NCBI GenBank assembly: GCA_003342895.1
Contig: PTFA01000012.1
Coordinates: 6,682,252 to 6,746,251 of the forward strand
Direction of reading: 5' to 3'
Length of the DNA stretch: 64,000 bases
Source of the DNA: Casuarius casuarius
Taxonomy: Eukaryota > Chordata > Aves > Casuariiformes > Casuariidae
Shown here: one piece after another, positions 23,181 through 35,861 of the stretch
Numbering within the stretch: the first letter of the stretch is position 1
Layout: every line of letters starts with the position of its first letter
The notes under the pieces: model-generated
The model's database searches: none
Seen by the model: only the letters and a program-made list of their open reading frames with translations
What the model was told of the DNA's origin: nothing
Translations under genes and position numbers: made by a program

Positions 23181-23534
23181 GGGAGAACCGCCACCACATT
23201 TTTGTCTAAAAGAAGAGCCAGCTGCACCCGTGGATCCAAAACGGACGTGGGGACCCGGTGGCCCCCTGTCGTCAGCGAGAAGAGAGGTACCCGTCTTCAG
23301 CGGGGCAGGCTGCTCTCCCGAGGTTTCGACACACGCTTCTTCCTCTCCATTTGCGTTTAGGCAAACCAAATTTAACAGGTATAAATGTACTTTGTGCCTA
23401 AGGATAAAAATTGCTACAGCGTTCGTTCACAGCTCGGGTGGTTGTCTTGACCCCAGCTAACTCTGTGTTCCCTCGTAGGAGCNACGTTCCCTTTTGAAGC
23501 TGTAACCTGCCTTACAGTTTCCAAAACAAAGCAG
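23168..23534 (+). other. Orphan CpG cluster, possible first exon
   Basis: About a dozen CpG sites fall in the 200 bases 23,188-23,350, in the middle of AT-rich CpG-poor DNA. An ATG at 23,168 opens only 13 codons before a stop; another plus frame (23,172-23,360, 62 codons) and a minus frame (23,163-23,369, 68 codons) span the patch, and none is recognisable. Possible plus-strand donors are AACAG|GTATAA after 23,378 and GCAG|GTAAAA after 23,534. A first exon of a lncRNA or of an unrecognised gene fits; a relic CpG island is the alternative. Confidence 0.3.
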
Positions 23535-23539
23535 GTAAA

Positions 23540-24890
23540 ACAGGCCCTACTTCCAGGTTTATGATGTATGAAGGAATTGTTTAAACTAAGTAAAACATCA
23601 GGAAAACACATTTCCCCTTGTGTTAAACATTAACACCATTCTCAGGCTGATGCGCATTTTTAGAGTGACATAAAGATTTATTTTTTGTAAAGCAGATTAC
23701 AATCTCACAACCTGCGCTCAAGCTTGATTCCATTCTGATGCTAAAATGAGTACAGTGTAACCGCTTTCTGTCTGGTTTATTATTTCCCTGCTGGTTCTCA
23801 CACCTTCACAAGTTAGAAATTAAACTAGTGATTTCAATGCTTATAGGATGCAAAGGGCGAANAATAAACTTGCATCTGTGGCAAAGACGACAAAGAAGCA
23901 GAGGCAGCAGGTATGAGGGTGATCTCCTGCACTGCTGATGTACAATGTATTTGAAAAGAGATAAGAAATACTTTTTTAAAGGACTTCAAATTTAATTTCC
24001 CTTCAACCCAAATCACACTGGGAGATTTCTAGATAAAGAAATCAAAGCCCACTANGTTCTTTGGTTATGGGGAAAAGATTTTTGAACAAAAGCTCCTTCA
24101 ATAATTCCAGTTTACTAGTCGGAAACCTGAAAAGAGTAATGATTTATGACATTTTATGACATTTAACATGACATTTAAGAAAACCTGAATGTCATTCCCT
24201 GCACTCTACATTTCATGTATGTTAATATAAGTTGCACAGCTTGAAAAAAATGGTAAAATGTCTTCTGAATCATTTTTTAGTATTTTTTTTTTCTAAGAGT
24301 CTAGGTCAAAGATGTCTGAATAAAGCAGGTTATTTTCTGTCTATGTCCATCAGAATATAGTTACATCCCTACCTCTGGCAGAAAATTAATTGGATAATTA
24401 AGCTACCAGGGCTTATGGTGGTCAGTAGCTATGCTAACCGTCACTTAGGTTAGGGCCAAAACATCATAAGCTAGAGAACTAGAAATGTTACATTCTTCCT
24501 GACAGCCTTGTTTCACTGCCTTTGTTGCCTGCAGTGGTCACAGCAGGCAATCTCCATCATCAGAAAAAATTGTTGAAATAATATTATTACTGGTGAAAGA
24601 ATGCTATTGTTATTGCAAAGGTAAGCACCCAAAAGTTAAGACACATTGACATTAAGTTATTTCTCCCCATTTAGTCCCCATATTTAGTCCCCATTGTGTT
24701 AAGATAGGAAAAAAAANTAGATAATAATATTTTCTTTGCCTATCTCATTCAGTGCACCCTGGTCTCACTGAACTACATAGTGAATGAAGCAGAGTATTAT
24801 GTGTAAGAAGGAGGCAAGAGAGAGGCAAGCTATGGCTAAAATAACTAACTGCTACCCTGGAAAAAGAGGCATCACTGTACCCTTTGCCGC
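23540..24890. other. AT-rich non-coding stretch with small tandem repeats
   Basis: No gene is seen. Three imperfect copies of a TTTATGACAT-like unit lie at 24,142-24,178, and three copies of an AGTCCCCAT-like unit at 24,663-24,695. The rest is unremarkable. Confidence 0.5.
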
Positions 24891-24894
24891 TGTG

Positions 24895-25140
24895 TTCCTC
24901 AGCCTTCTTTCTTGGGTCCTGCAGCTGAGGTCCTGTGGCTAAGCCAATACAAAATACGTCCAAATTCCCAGGGCCACGACATGAGACGAAGTGCTGTCCC
25001 ACGACCACAAGACCACGAGCGCCGCTCCTGTAGGTTCAGTACTCGACACCAGCAGTGCCCAGGCACCACTCAGGCCAGCATCGGCCAGAGACCGTCCACA
25101 GCAGGCAGCAAGGATGGGGCCACCCTCGGGTTTTTGAGAG
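24895..25140. other. GC-richer patch, function unknown
   Basis: A roughly 245-base GC-rich patch with about ten CpG sites. It is covered by an 88-codon plus frame (24,912-25,178) and, in its left part, by an 87-codon minus frame (24,745-25,008). Neither translation is recognised. The plus translation ends in a Lys/Glu-rich tail read from a GA-rich stretch. Confidence 0.3.
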
Positions 25141-25200
25141 GGGAGAAGAAGAAGGAGAACTTTGCTCTCTTAAAATAAGAATATAAACCCAATATTAACA

Positions 25201-25278
25201 TTATATATATATANAAAAACAAAATTATATATTATATATATAAAATTATNCATAATATAAAAGAATATATAAACATAA
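25201..25278. repeat. (TA)n-rich degenerate microsatellite
   Basis: Dense TATATA and ATTATA units broken by A runs and two N positions. A simple AT repeat. Confidence 0.85.
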
Positions 25279-26693
25279 ACACTTTGCAGAGTGTCAAGCA
25301 CTTATAGAAGCCGTTGCAGTCACTAAAGTTGTACTTGGAATATATGAGCATGATATTATGCTAAAAGTCTGGTCCTAGCACCTCAAACTGGGTAGCCAAA
25401 TACAGTGGCCAATGCCAACATCTCTGCAAAATGGCATTTATGGCACTCCTTCACCTCAAAGTTACTCTGTGAAAACAATTAATTAACATTTAAATCATAA
25501 GGATAAATACCACAGCAATTTCAGGGAAGGCTATTAACGCTGTCCACAGAGCATAGTTTGAACAGCAGGTCATTAAGCGAACCCTATATATTATGAACAC
25601 CAAATGAAGTAGGAGGTCCTGTGGAAAATACAGCATATATGCTCAATCAGCTGAATTAAGGTTTTGTAGTCAATATTCATTCTTTTATTTCCTAACTTTC
25701 AAGTAGCTCATTCTGAAACCTCATTAATGTTCTTTTAACATTTTGTGTTTGTTTAATAAGCAAGCATACTACAAATGCACTAGTTACACTAAAGACATGC
25801 CAGCCTGAGAAAAGGCATATGATCAACCACATTTGTACACTATAATTGTGATTTAAATTACCTAGCTTACTGAATACTTAGTTCCAGTAAAGATGCTTGT
25901 TTCTTTTAATTATTTCAAGATATGAGACTACATAAGCAGTAGTTACAACAGAATTCATGCATTATATATAAATCTATACCTATTCAGCCAAAGAAACCTG
26001 AATAAGTTAAGCCTGCTTACCCACACGGTAAAATAAAATTCATTTTATTTAAACAAAGGATTTACTGACAAATTTAGTTAAATGTATTCAATAGTGCCAG
26101 AAAGCAAATGAAGGTAATAATTTGCGTTAAATTAAAATGCATTAGTTTNGGAAAAAAAGAATCCCTGCAAAGCAACAGGATTTAATGTAGAGGCAGAAAT
26201 ACTTCTAAGATGCCTTTCATAAAACCCTTTCAAGGTACTGTATATAAAAAGCAATAAATGTTTCCTTACTAAATCAGCCTCTAGCTTTGCAGCTGAAATC
26301 CTAAGCAAATAAAAATTTTGGACCATATTGTCCCATTAAATATCAAGCAATACTTTCTACTGATGTTCTCCTTAAATTGTGAAGACATAGTCCCCTTCCT
26401 ATTTTGAAATTAGTTTTACACCTGATTCAATCATTTTTAACTGAATCACAGGCAAAGAAATCTCAACAGGAAAAGGTTATTGTGTCACAAAAAGGATCAA
26501 ATGTAAAAAGGAAAAGTCACAATTCATAGAAAAATAGAGCACAGCCAGTTTCCTGGTCCCTTCTACTGGTATAAAAATGGAATAACTGCCCTGGTCATTA
26601 CAGCTAGTTTAAGACATTAAATATTTTTACAGCACATTTCATACTGGCTCAAGTTTTTAGTTCTTTAATTGGGCAAAAATTATTGAAGAAAAT

Positions 26694-26705
26694 GGGGGGG
26701 GGGGG
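26694..26705 (+). repeat. Poly(G) run of 12 bases
   Basis: Twelve consecutive G in AT-rich DNA. A second run of exactly the same length is found at 58,687-58,698. Confidence 0.9.
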
Positions 26706-28854
26706 AGTTTGTTTGATTAAAAAGAAAAAATTGATCAAGTTCAGAATTCCCATCTTAAGCCAGTCTTGACACTTCAGCTTTTTCATTCCAGAGCACATAA
26801 ATACTTAAGAATGTCTCACGAAATGGAATTTCAAAAGCCCCAATTTTCACATTGCAATTGGTTTTATTTTGAAACATTTTTATAATTTTGTTTTAAGACT
26901 TCTGCATGCATTAGAAATTTTGGATCCAATTCCATAATTTGCAGCTATTGAGTTGCATCATGATATAATATCATATATATGTACTACTATAATGATTACC
27001 TAGTAATATATTAATTTTTCGGTAAATATTTTCTATGCAGCTTTGGGAAAGACAAGATAAAAACTTAGCATTATTCTATATTTTGAAAGGCTTTTTTGCA
27101 TGCATAATTTGACATCTGAAAGAGTCTGGTTTACCTTCGATACTTGTTCTATGCTAACATTATTAGCTGAGGTCTTCAGTTTTAACAGAGAGAAACATTT
27201 TTCCACTGGGCATCCTCTCCTGGTGTAATCTCTGAGAAACATGTAAAGGGGATGTAATTATAAGAAAAGCATTTATGTAAACAAATGTCACCTTCTCAGT
27301 CAGCACAACTCACGTCTTCCCATGTATTGACCCAAAAGAGTACTGTAAATGCTTGTAGCATTACACAACCAGTAAGGGAACAGGATAGTGAGCCAATTCC
27401 ATTTTCTCAGCATTTCAGATTAATACAGCAAGCCAATTTTAATGCTGATGTGTATTGACATAGTTCCTTTAATTTCAGTAAAAATGGGTCAATTTACAGC
27501 AGCTGAAGATTAGCACCAGAATTATTGTAATATTTAAGCAAGAATGATGGAAGCAGAATAACCCCTGAGACTGCAAAGTGAGAGTTAGAAAGTCATTTTG
27601 GCTTAGAGCTTTTGCTCTTCTATCTGCCATTCAAGCACTGCTGACATCCTCAAACCGTAAATGTCAAATACTGAGCCCTGGCAGTCGGCCGTGTGGTCTG
27701 TCCTGTACAAGTGATGCTCCATTTCAGGGCCCTCTCATCCTCTTGACAGTGGGAGCTCTTGGGAGCACCCTTTGAAGACAGCCCTTTTCTCCAGCTCCAT
27801 GAATGCTGAACTTATGTACAGTAGAGATGTTTCAGCAACGGAGATCAAGCAAGAGCCACCCTGGAAAGACCACCAAGCTGTTAATTTAAGTGGAAGCTGT
27901 TTGTGATCCATGCACTAGAAAAGTCTCCACAGCCAGCCTTTCATAGAGTGGGAATCATCCGTTTCTATGGTGCCATTGCAGTTTGCTTTTGGTAGGCAAG
28001 AACCCTCTTTCCCCTACAGCACTTTCTGTTAAAGCCCTCGCCTGGGAAGTGAGATCTGGACTGAACTCACCTCTCGGCTCGGGGAGATCAAACTCTGCAC
28101 TCCTGGCTNTTGGGATAGTCCTCTAATAGTGTTACTCGGGCTGACAAAATCTCTTGCTGAAACTAAGCCATGGTGCAGAAATGATTGTACCAGAGACAGA
28201 GGAGGAAGTGCAAAAATGCAGTTAAAAGCATCCCTCTGGGACCCTCTGCTTAGGCACGAGCTTTACATCCCAGACTTCCTCCCCAGGACAGTTCATTTAA
28301 CTTACCCAGCTGTTAATGTAAAGCTGTAAAGGGAGAAGTCTGCAGTGTATTATCTGCTGGCCAGGACATTCTCTCAGGTATGAGATCCATCCTTTCCAGA
28401 GATGGAAATTTAAGCTGGTTACCTGGTTTATGCCTTAAATGCTAAGCTGTCAAAAAGATGTACGGCACCAGAGTTGTTACTGTAAGAGAAAACAGGCATC
28501 ACAAATGCACTCTGAAGGAGCTCTCTCTTGTTAAGAGGGCTTTGAGTCCACCCAAGTGGTCCTGTACAGCTCAACTGCTTGGACTGCATGTGAAATCACA
28601 CTTTGAGTGCTCTTACGATTTCAAAATGAAGAAGTACCTAATAGATTTTTAACAGAAGATAATCAGGTGTCTAAGATCATTTTATACTTTGATACCTACA
28701 CTCCGCCTATACACTCCACTTTAAGCAGCCAGATCTTTTCTTGACTCTACCTCTAGTTTTTGTGACTCCTAGAAGAGATCTGGCTACTTAAACATTTTAT
28801 ATAGCTGAGATGCAATTTTCTCATATATGAAACACTCTGAGTACATCTTTACTC

Positions 28855-28930
28855 CTATTTCTGACCTCATTCTCTCCTAAGTTTATTGCAATAGCAGTTT
28901 TATTCTATTGAAGTCTATGGAGTACACAAG
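28855..28930. repeat. Possible ancient amniote interspersed repeat
   Basis: 'tctgacctcattctctcct' and, 30 bases on, 'attgaagtctatggagtaca' recall a common old amniote repeat with 'attgaagtcaatggagttaca' at a similar place. I cannot assign a family name. The match is short. Confidence 0.3.
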
Positions 28931-30667
28931 ACTCAAAAGCAAGAAGGAAGAGGGAGAATCCAGTGCTCAGGTGTAAATATTTGGAGGGCACACCTGCTGC
29001 TCACTCTGGTCATAAAGACCGCAGAAGTGCATCACCTTTGGTTGTAGAATGGTACTTTCAAAGCGCTTCCGATAGAAAGTTGTAATAGGTTTTAAGTAAT
29101 TAAATAAAACCAGAATTCTGTATGAAGTGATTTGGTTATCAAGCCTGATAATACAGCAGTTTCACAAAGAAGATGAAAAGCTCTTGGAATTCAAGGTCTC
29201 AAGTGAAAAAAAAGACAAAACACAGAAACTTTACAGTAGTTTATACTGAACATTATATGCTACTCAGTTGTTCATTCCTTCCACCAAACTAAAAACCTCT
29301 GAAAGATCAGTCTCATGAACTAAACAGGCACTGAATTGGAACAAAGGTAAGTATCACATTCCTTTATAAACATTTTTTTTTTAAGAGGGTCAACTCAAGT
29401 TCATATTATCAGGCTGCTTTTGAAACACCATCCAAGAATTTCCCCCTCACTAAATTCCTTCTAGTACTATTTAAATAAAACTAAATTAATTTATATTTTT
29501 TCTGGGGCTACTCAAACCTATTTTGGCTCCAACACAACTCTCTGTGCTCAGATGTTCCTTATTTTTTTCAAATGCAGGGGGAAGACTTACTTTTCCTTTA
29601 ACATACTTTTCCATCTTTATGGAATTATTATCTGTATAGAAGCTGACAGATAACGATAGAAATAAAGTTAATTCAGTGGTTTGTCAAGGCTTTGAACCAC
29701 TGAANTGAGGCTTTACTAAGAACTTTACTACTCTGCAGATGCAAAGACAAAAAGACTGACATTTAAAGATTCCTCAGCAGTAAATCCTATAGTTAAGAGC
29801 AACACAGAATTGCTTTAAACTAGCCACCCTCATGTGGCTATTACGGTTCCTCATTTATCAGCCAAAGAGACAGGACCAACTTAAGCAGAGCTGGTTGTAA
29901 ACTTCTCATTAAAAAGTTGTTCTCAATCCACTGGAAAATACTGGCTCAATTTAACTACTAGAGGAGATATGTAACCCTCCTCTTCAAAAACGTGCTGATT
30001 AATGGAGAACATGCTGAGGACATGAAAATAAGATCCCGGGGTCAGAGCATTCCTATATTTTTTTGTTTTAAAGAAGAGATTTTACCCAAAACCCTTGTAT
30101 CTTAGGTGAGTATCCTAATCATCAAATTGCTGGTTGTATTCTGTACTCTGCAGAAATGGAGCACATCAATTTTTTGTTCAGAACTCAGATCTGTTGCAGA
30201 CTATTCTAGATATTTAAAACCTGGAAAATATCTTAGAAATGGAAAAGTGATATTTTTTTTCCTGTATTTTTTCACGCTAATATCTTCTTTCTAAATATTT
30301 CTTATTTATCAGCCTTTTCAGTAACATTCCGATTACAGAAATCCCTTGGCAAATACCAAAGCCAGAAGAGCATTTATTTGTTTGGAATACAACTCAGATT
30401 TCACTCTGATGAGATTTTATTTTTTTTCATTTACCATGACTATGATTTAGAAGCACCTTTTCATTTCACAAGGATGAAATTTGCTGTATGCATTAATACA
30501 TGTATATGTACACATCCTGTTTTAAGACACGCAAGTTTGTTTAGCCACTTGTGGATTTTCATTACTTTTCTTCCAGTTTTAAGCCCATTAACCAATCAGT
30601 AAGTGCATATTAACTTTGTAACAACACTACTGCTAACTGAGTAGACAATCATTTAAAAAACAGCTGA

Positions 30668-30732
30668 AGGCCAAGCTTAATTCTGAGTATGCACTGAAAT
30701 TAGTGGGATTTGAGCAACTAAATGCACTGCTG
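30668..30732. repeat. Possible ancient amniote interspersed repeat
   Basis: 'gaaattagtgggatttgagc' with flanking 'aagcttaattctgagtatgc' resembles an old amniote repeat reading 'gaagtcaatgggacttaagc' between inverted 'aagca..tgctta' arms. The family name is not known to me. Confidence 0.35.
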
Positions 30733-31611
30733 TCCCAGGACTATAATGTTGAAGAGCCAAAAGGTACATTAAAAAAAAAATCCCCCCCATCTCTTCATAA
30801 ACGTGAATAAAGAACCTAGTTATTTAGTGTTAATAATTTAGCCAGGCTAAATGTGAAGTGTATACACTAGGATCTTGGACAGGCTCTGGAAACTGTTATT
30901 TCCTTGCTGTGTCACAGCCTTCCGCGTGACTGCAGGAAAATATTTATGCCTATATCCTCCAAAGGCTATTCATTTGCCTGTCACTGATTGCAAAAATCTA
31001 ACATCCCTGAGAATCTTAGCTTTAGAAAAAGAATAACAAATGGAAATGCCACCGCTACAATGATGCATTGTGATGTTAAATATACTAAGGATTGCAAAGT
31101 GTATAAGTGGGGGCCAAAGTAATATTTACAAAGTAATATTACATTTGTAATATACAAATATATAAATGAGTTAGAAAAGGAGATTTTGGTTTTTGTTTTT
31201 TTATACCACAAATTAACCAGTACACATTAAGATACATCTACACTCCTGAACTCAATTTCAAGATCAGAAAACAAGTGAAAATAATTGTATTCAGCAGCAC
31301 AGCAGGGCATGCTATTCCATTATTGGGAAGACACATATGGGGAACATATTCAGAAATACATATGTAAAAATATATCTATAAATCCTGAGAACAAACTTCA
31401 ATTATCTAAAGAAAACCTACATCCAAGTCTAAAAAGGCTATGCACAAAGTTTAGCATACATTTTCAAGCAGACACTAGCAGGAATGCTAAATGAAGCACT
31501 GGTTATTGACATTCAAGTAACAGGGTACAAACAACAAACAAGACCCATCTGCAGTTTACAAGGAATCATCTGTAACCATCTCAGCATATAAGGGAACCAT
31601 GACAAATCATC

Positions 31612-31640
31612 CACTCTGCCTCAGTTTCCCCACCTGATAG
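31612..31640 (+). mobile_element. MIR-type SINE core fragment
   Basis: The string 'ctctgcctcagtttccccac' followed by CTG matches the conserved MIR/amniote SINE string 'ctgtgcctcagtttccccatctg' almost base for base. The flanks are too diverged to extend the element. Confidence 0.45.
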
Positions 31641-34600
31641 TCCAAACCCACTACAAAAATCACCAGATTCTCAAACTAAGTCACTATAAGGGGCTCATTG
31701 ACTCTTCTGCAAAGAGGAGAGAATGAGCTCTTCTTACGCTAACTCCTTTATCAAATTACAGCATTTGCAATTATAAAATAACTATTAATTCTATCTAAGC
31801 TCTACTTTCAGCAACCTTCTTACTGGTCAGCCTCTAGCTGAAACAGCGTGCCTCAGACTGCCCAGCTGCAGCTTTCACATGTTAACAAACTAAGATTAGT
31901 TTTAATCAAATCTGGCTAGGTCCGTTCCCTCTTACCAAAGAGTCTGGTTAAATTTCCAGCTGAAATTTTCAGCTCCAGTCAGGAGCAGTCTGCTACNCTG
32001 CTTGGCAAGGTTACAGTGAGATATTTTGGATGTCTTCCAGTTGCCCCCTCTTTGCAGGAACCTCCCAGCTTCCATCACTGACGTCTGCTCTCTTTAACAG
32101 CTCAGGGGTATTCGAACCCCTGAACGCACCCAAACCAAGCACCTCTCATTCTTTGCCCTGTCTACAGCCCCATTCCCAGAATTGCCAGGCAATCCCAATG
32201 TAGGCAGGTGAAGTTAATTCGGCTGTGAACAATTCCTTGTGGTTGTGGCAAGGTTTTGCATCCCAGNATAGCAGTTTTCAAGAACTGTAAAGTTCAAGTC
32301 ACTGGAGTAAAGTTGTGCAGCTTCCTTTATGCAATTACAGGTGTTTCTGCAACTCCCGGGACAATTCTCTTGCAGGCAAGGAGAATTTTTTAGTTTTGCT
32401 CTCTTGAGGAGGTGCAGTAAAGTATAGTAAGTTTCCCATCTGTGCTCTGCTGCTAGATATTCAAGGATACACTGCAGACTCATTAGCTAGATTAGTTTAG
32501 TAAACTAAACAAAGGCCCATCACCTAGCCCTGAGGCTAACTAGCACTGACCAGCATGTGTCCACACCATTAAACTCTCGCCAGAAAGGTATCACAGGCAC
32601 CCATTAGAAGTGATCTTCTAAAATGCACCAACTCCTAATGCATACCCAGAAAGACCATGGCACTGCCCTGGTTGGAGCAGGCCCGAAAGAAAGAAAGATG
32701 GACAGACAGGCAGGGACTGTTTTTAACAGTTTAGTAGCATAGAGGATTGAATTCCACTGCCTGGGAGCTTTCCCTAGCACTGTTTAATATACTAGTACAG
32801 ACATAGCTGCAATGACTTGGATATCTTCATCCCTGTTACACTTCTCCAAGCAGGTCTGTCTGCTTTGGAGAAGATACACTGACTTATTCTATACTTTAAA
32901 AATCGTAATGCATTACCATTTTCTAATATCGGTCAGACCCTTAAATGCCCACCTGACAGCATCTAAGCCAGATTTATTCTCTGAACAGAAGTAATGCCTT
33001 AAATTCCTTTATGCTGTCCCTCAAGGTCTGAAAGACTGATTAATTCTTTTATGCTTTGCAGAGGTAGAGGAGATTACAGGCCCTCCAAGAAATGCTTTTG
33101 CAGCAATCTTCTAGGATAAAGAAGGGTAGCTGTCACTAATGTTTTTTGTCTCAGTAAGTAGTTTAAAATCGTTTTCTAAACAAATTAGGGAATAAAGGTC
33201 TTCAAATAAAGCCATTTTTGTCCTCCAGAACATCTCACTCCCCAGAGTCTTAACTTCAACAGAAATAGCTGGAACGATAGCAGAACTGAAAATGAAAACA
33301 TTGCCAGTATCAGCATAAAACTTACGGGTCCTTTAAAAGTTTTCTAGAAATACTATATGCCTGAGGAAAAGATTCCAGAGGCTGGAGAGGGATAGCAGAA
33401 AGGAAAGAGAAGAAGAGAGTTTATTGCTGCTCACAACATGTGTTAGCCTTAGGGGTGAAAGCAGCACGGTGTTTTACAAGTACATTTAAAACTTGGATGT
33501 TTATATTGCAGGTGAGCATGCAGTATAGGATATCTGAACTAGCTTCAAATGCCCCCTTCAGGTACCTGACGCAATGCAAACCACAGCAGCTGGAGATGAG
33601 CAGGACAGAGTAGCCAACACTAAGCTGCAAGCCACGGCAGCTAGAAGGCTGCTAGAAAATATGCTAGTCTGTTAAAATCTTGGGGGATCTCTACGCTACG
33701 CCTACCTAGCGTCACAGCCTACAACACGGACTTAGAGTATGACTATACTGCATATGTCCTGCATCCAGGTTTTTATCTCAACAATTCCCTGTTCACAATA
33801 AGACCGGCGGAGTCCTTAGCTATGACAACTGTTTTATGGTGCCCAAAAGCACTTCTCTTAGCAGAGAGCTGGCACCTCAGAGTGATCTTGGCTTACCTGT
33901 AATGTGAAGAGGGAGGGCTGCCAATGGGTGCTTTCTGCCTGACACGGACACTAGCTGTGGGAGCACTTCTTGGGAAAGACCAGAGGGTAGCTTTGAAAAA
34001 TAGCTGATGATTCCTCAGTTAGCNGCAAGTTAACTGAATATACTGTACCTATAATCATCTCTTCCCTAAAATATTTTTAACTACAACTCCTGTANGATGC
34101 AGTAGTGGAAAGAGGAACTATATTCTTTTAACTTACCATACACTCTCGTAGAGTTTTACACAATCTCATTACTGTAGAATGGTGTGGATATTTTATATAT
34201 TCCATGAAAATATGTTAAAACTACTTTTAGTAGCTTTGCCCTATGATAAAGCATCATTTGAATCCCATAAGGGAAACAAATTGATTTGTGAGAACAGAGC
34301 TAGTAATTTGTGGGCTATGCTAGGGTTTATTTTATTATCGCCAAGTAAAAGAAATTGCTAACGGATAAAAAGAGAAAGTCTATCTCAAAAATGAAGACAT
34401 GTAATCCTAACCCCTATCTAATAGGACAGTATCCGTAGCCAGAAGTCAATATCTCCCAGCAACCAGAAGGGAACCCAAATACTCCTAAATGCTTGTTCTC
34501 TGGCTTTCGGGCAGTTGTCACGCAGTAATCTATCCAACAAAAACACCAGTAACCCCTAAATNACAGAGGCAATAAATACTGAACCAGAATGACAAGAATA

Positions 34601-34701
34601 GACTTGTTCTTACTTCACCATCCTTCATCTGCACTTTGTTCAACAGTATTTCTGTAAACTCTAGCCTTAAAAAAAGCTCTTACAATCCTACAGAAGGAAT
34701 T

Positions 34702-34733
34702 GAAATAGGCTACGTTTTTATGTAGCCTATTTC
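34702..34733. repeat. Perfect inverted repeat (12-base arms, 8-base loop)
   Basis: GAAATAGGCTAC at 34,702-34,713 is followed after 8 bases by its exact reverse complement GTAGCCTATTTC at 34,722-34,733. The pairing does not extend outward, so the stem is too short for a normal pre-miRNA. There is no T run placed like a terminator. It could be a chance palindrome, a small cruciform, or the relic of a DNA transposon. Confidence 0.9.
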
Positions 34734-35847
34734 TAAGTAGACTCTTATTCTGGAGCAATAACCGCCATCTGTCACAAATACAGTGCTGAGCAGACCAACA
34801 CTATCCAAAGATCAGGAGATATGATTTTCAATACGTATCTAAGCAAGACAGACAGAACGGAAAAAAATAATCATAACCTGTCACTGAAAATAAAACAACC
34901 GATCCATGTTAAAATCCAGATTTGAGTGGGATATAGGAAAGGTATCATTGCAAGATGTGACTATTGTAATATCAATAATAACTGCAACTTAAACCAGATA
35001 TCACTTGGCATCTGAAAGAAAAGTCCAAAAACAGGGGAAGGAGAAAAAAAAAAAAAAACGTGGGAGAAAGAAAGCTGCTACATCTGCACTAGGCTATGGG
35101 ATAAATTTACTTACATAACTTGTAGCTCTAAACCTAAATAGAGAATACACTTGTGTTTATGCTTTCAGTTAATATAAATAGTAAAATTAATTCTTTTTGC
35201 ATTTTCTATACCTTTTAGCGTAAATATCAGATTACAGCCTCTTTGCATCTTACAAAGTCAGATATTGGGTACCTGGAACACACACTTGCTTTTATTAGCN
35301 TTTAGAGACTTCTGGAGGCAGGAAAACATTCTTAGATGCTTGTATCTCTCAGAGGCTTCTTGACTTCAGAATACCCTTTCTTTTTTATTTTCTTCAATTG
35401 GAAAATAAAATTTTTAAATACTTATAAAAATATATTTTAGTTGTCTGATTGCTTCCCCNCACAGCGTGAATAAGTTTTCACTTTATCTTTGACATTGCTC
35501 AGCTACAAATCAACAAATCTTGGTCTTTTGCCATACAGGAATCAGGAATTTAAACACTGCAGGTTCAGTTAGTTTTAGTTTGACTGTGGCTATACCTCAA
35601 ACCTCNTTAAGTTCCTCTTTCTGGTCACTGGCATTGCTATGCAGATGTCCAAAGGCTTCCCCCATTTGAGCCAGTTGAAATGGCCAACCAAAAGATTGAA
35701 GCAGCTCCCAACCACCTCCAGCTGCACAGTCTTCCATCAGGCGAATGCAACCCCAGCCCAAGTAGCCTTACTGGGAGGTAACCTCTCCTGTGATAGACTG
35801 GTTTCCTTGGATAGATTAGCTGCCTTTTGTCGGGGATGGCCATTTCA

Positions 35848-35861
35848 TCAGCAGAGGGCAG
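35848..35861 (+). promoter_or_regulatory. CTCF-like motif
   Basis: TCAGCAGAGGGCAG matches 13 of 14 positions of the CTCF core pattern CCASYAGRKGGCRS, missing only the first base. It sits in a mildly GC-richer segment (35,690-35,870). If used, it would be an insulator or loop anchor with plus orientation. This is a by-eye match only. Confidence 0.35.

Larger units (their letters stand above)
25280..34700. other. AT-rich non-coding stretch with remnants of old repeats
   Basis: No gene is recognised over about 9.4 kb. It holds a 12-base G run (26,694-26,705), old amniote repeat fragments at 28,855-28,930 and 30,668-30,732, and a MIR-type fragment at 31,612-31,640. ORFs do not exceed 89 codons, fewer than elsewhere, which argues against coding exons of any size. 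Confidence 0.5.

Noticed and set aside
28025..28110. Possible MIR-like SINE head
   Set aside because: Only loose similarity to the tRNA-like head; no core or 3' part follows.
34702..34733. Hairpin as a microRNA precursor
   Set aside because: Stem is only 12 pairs and does not extend, much shorter than a Drosha substrate.
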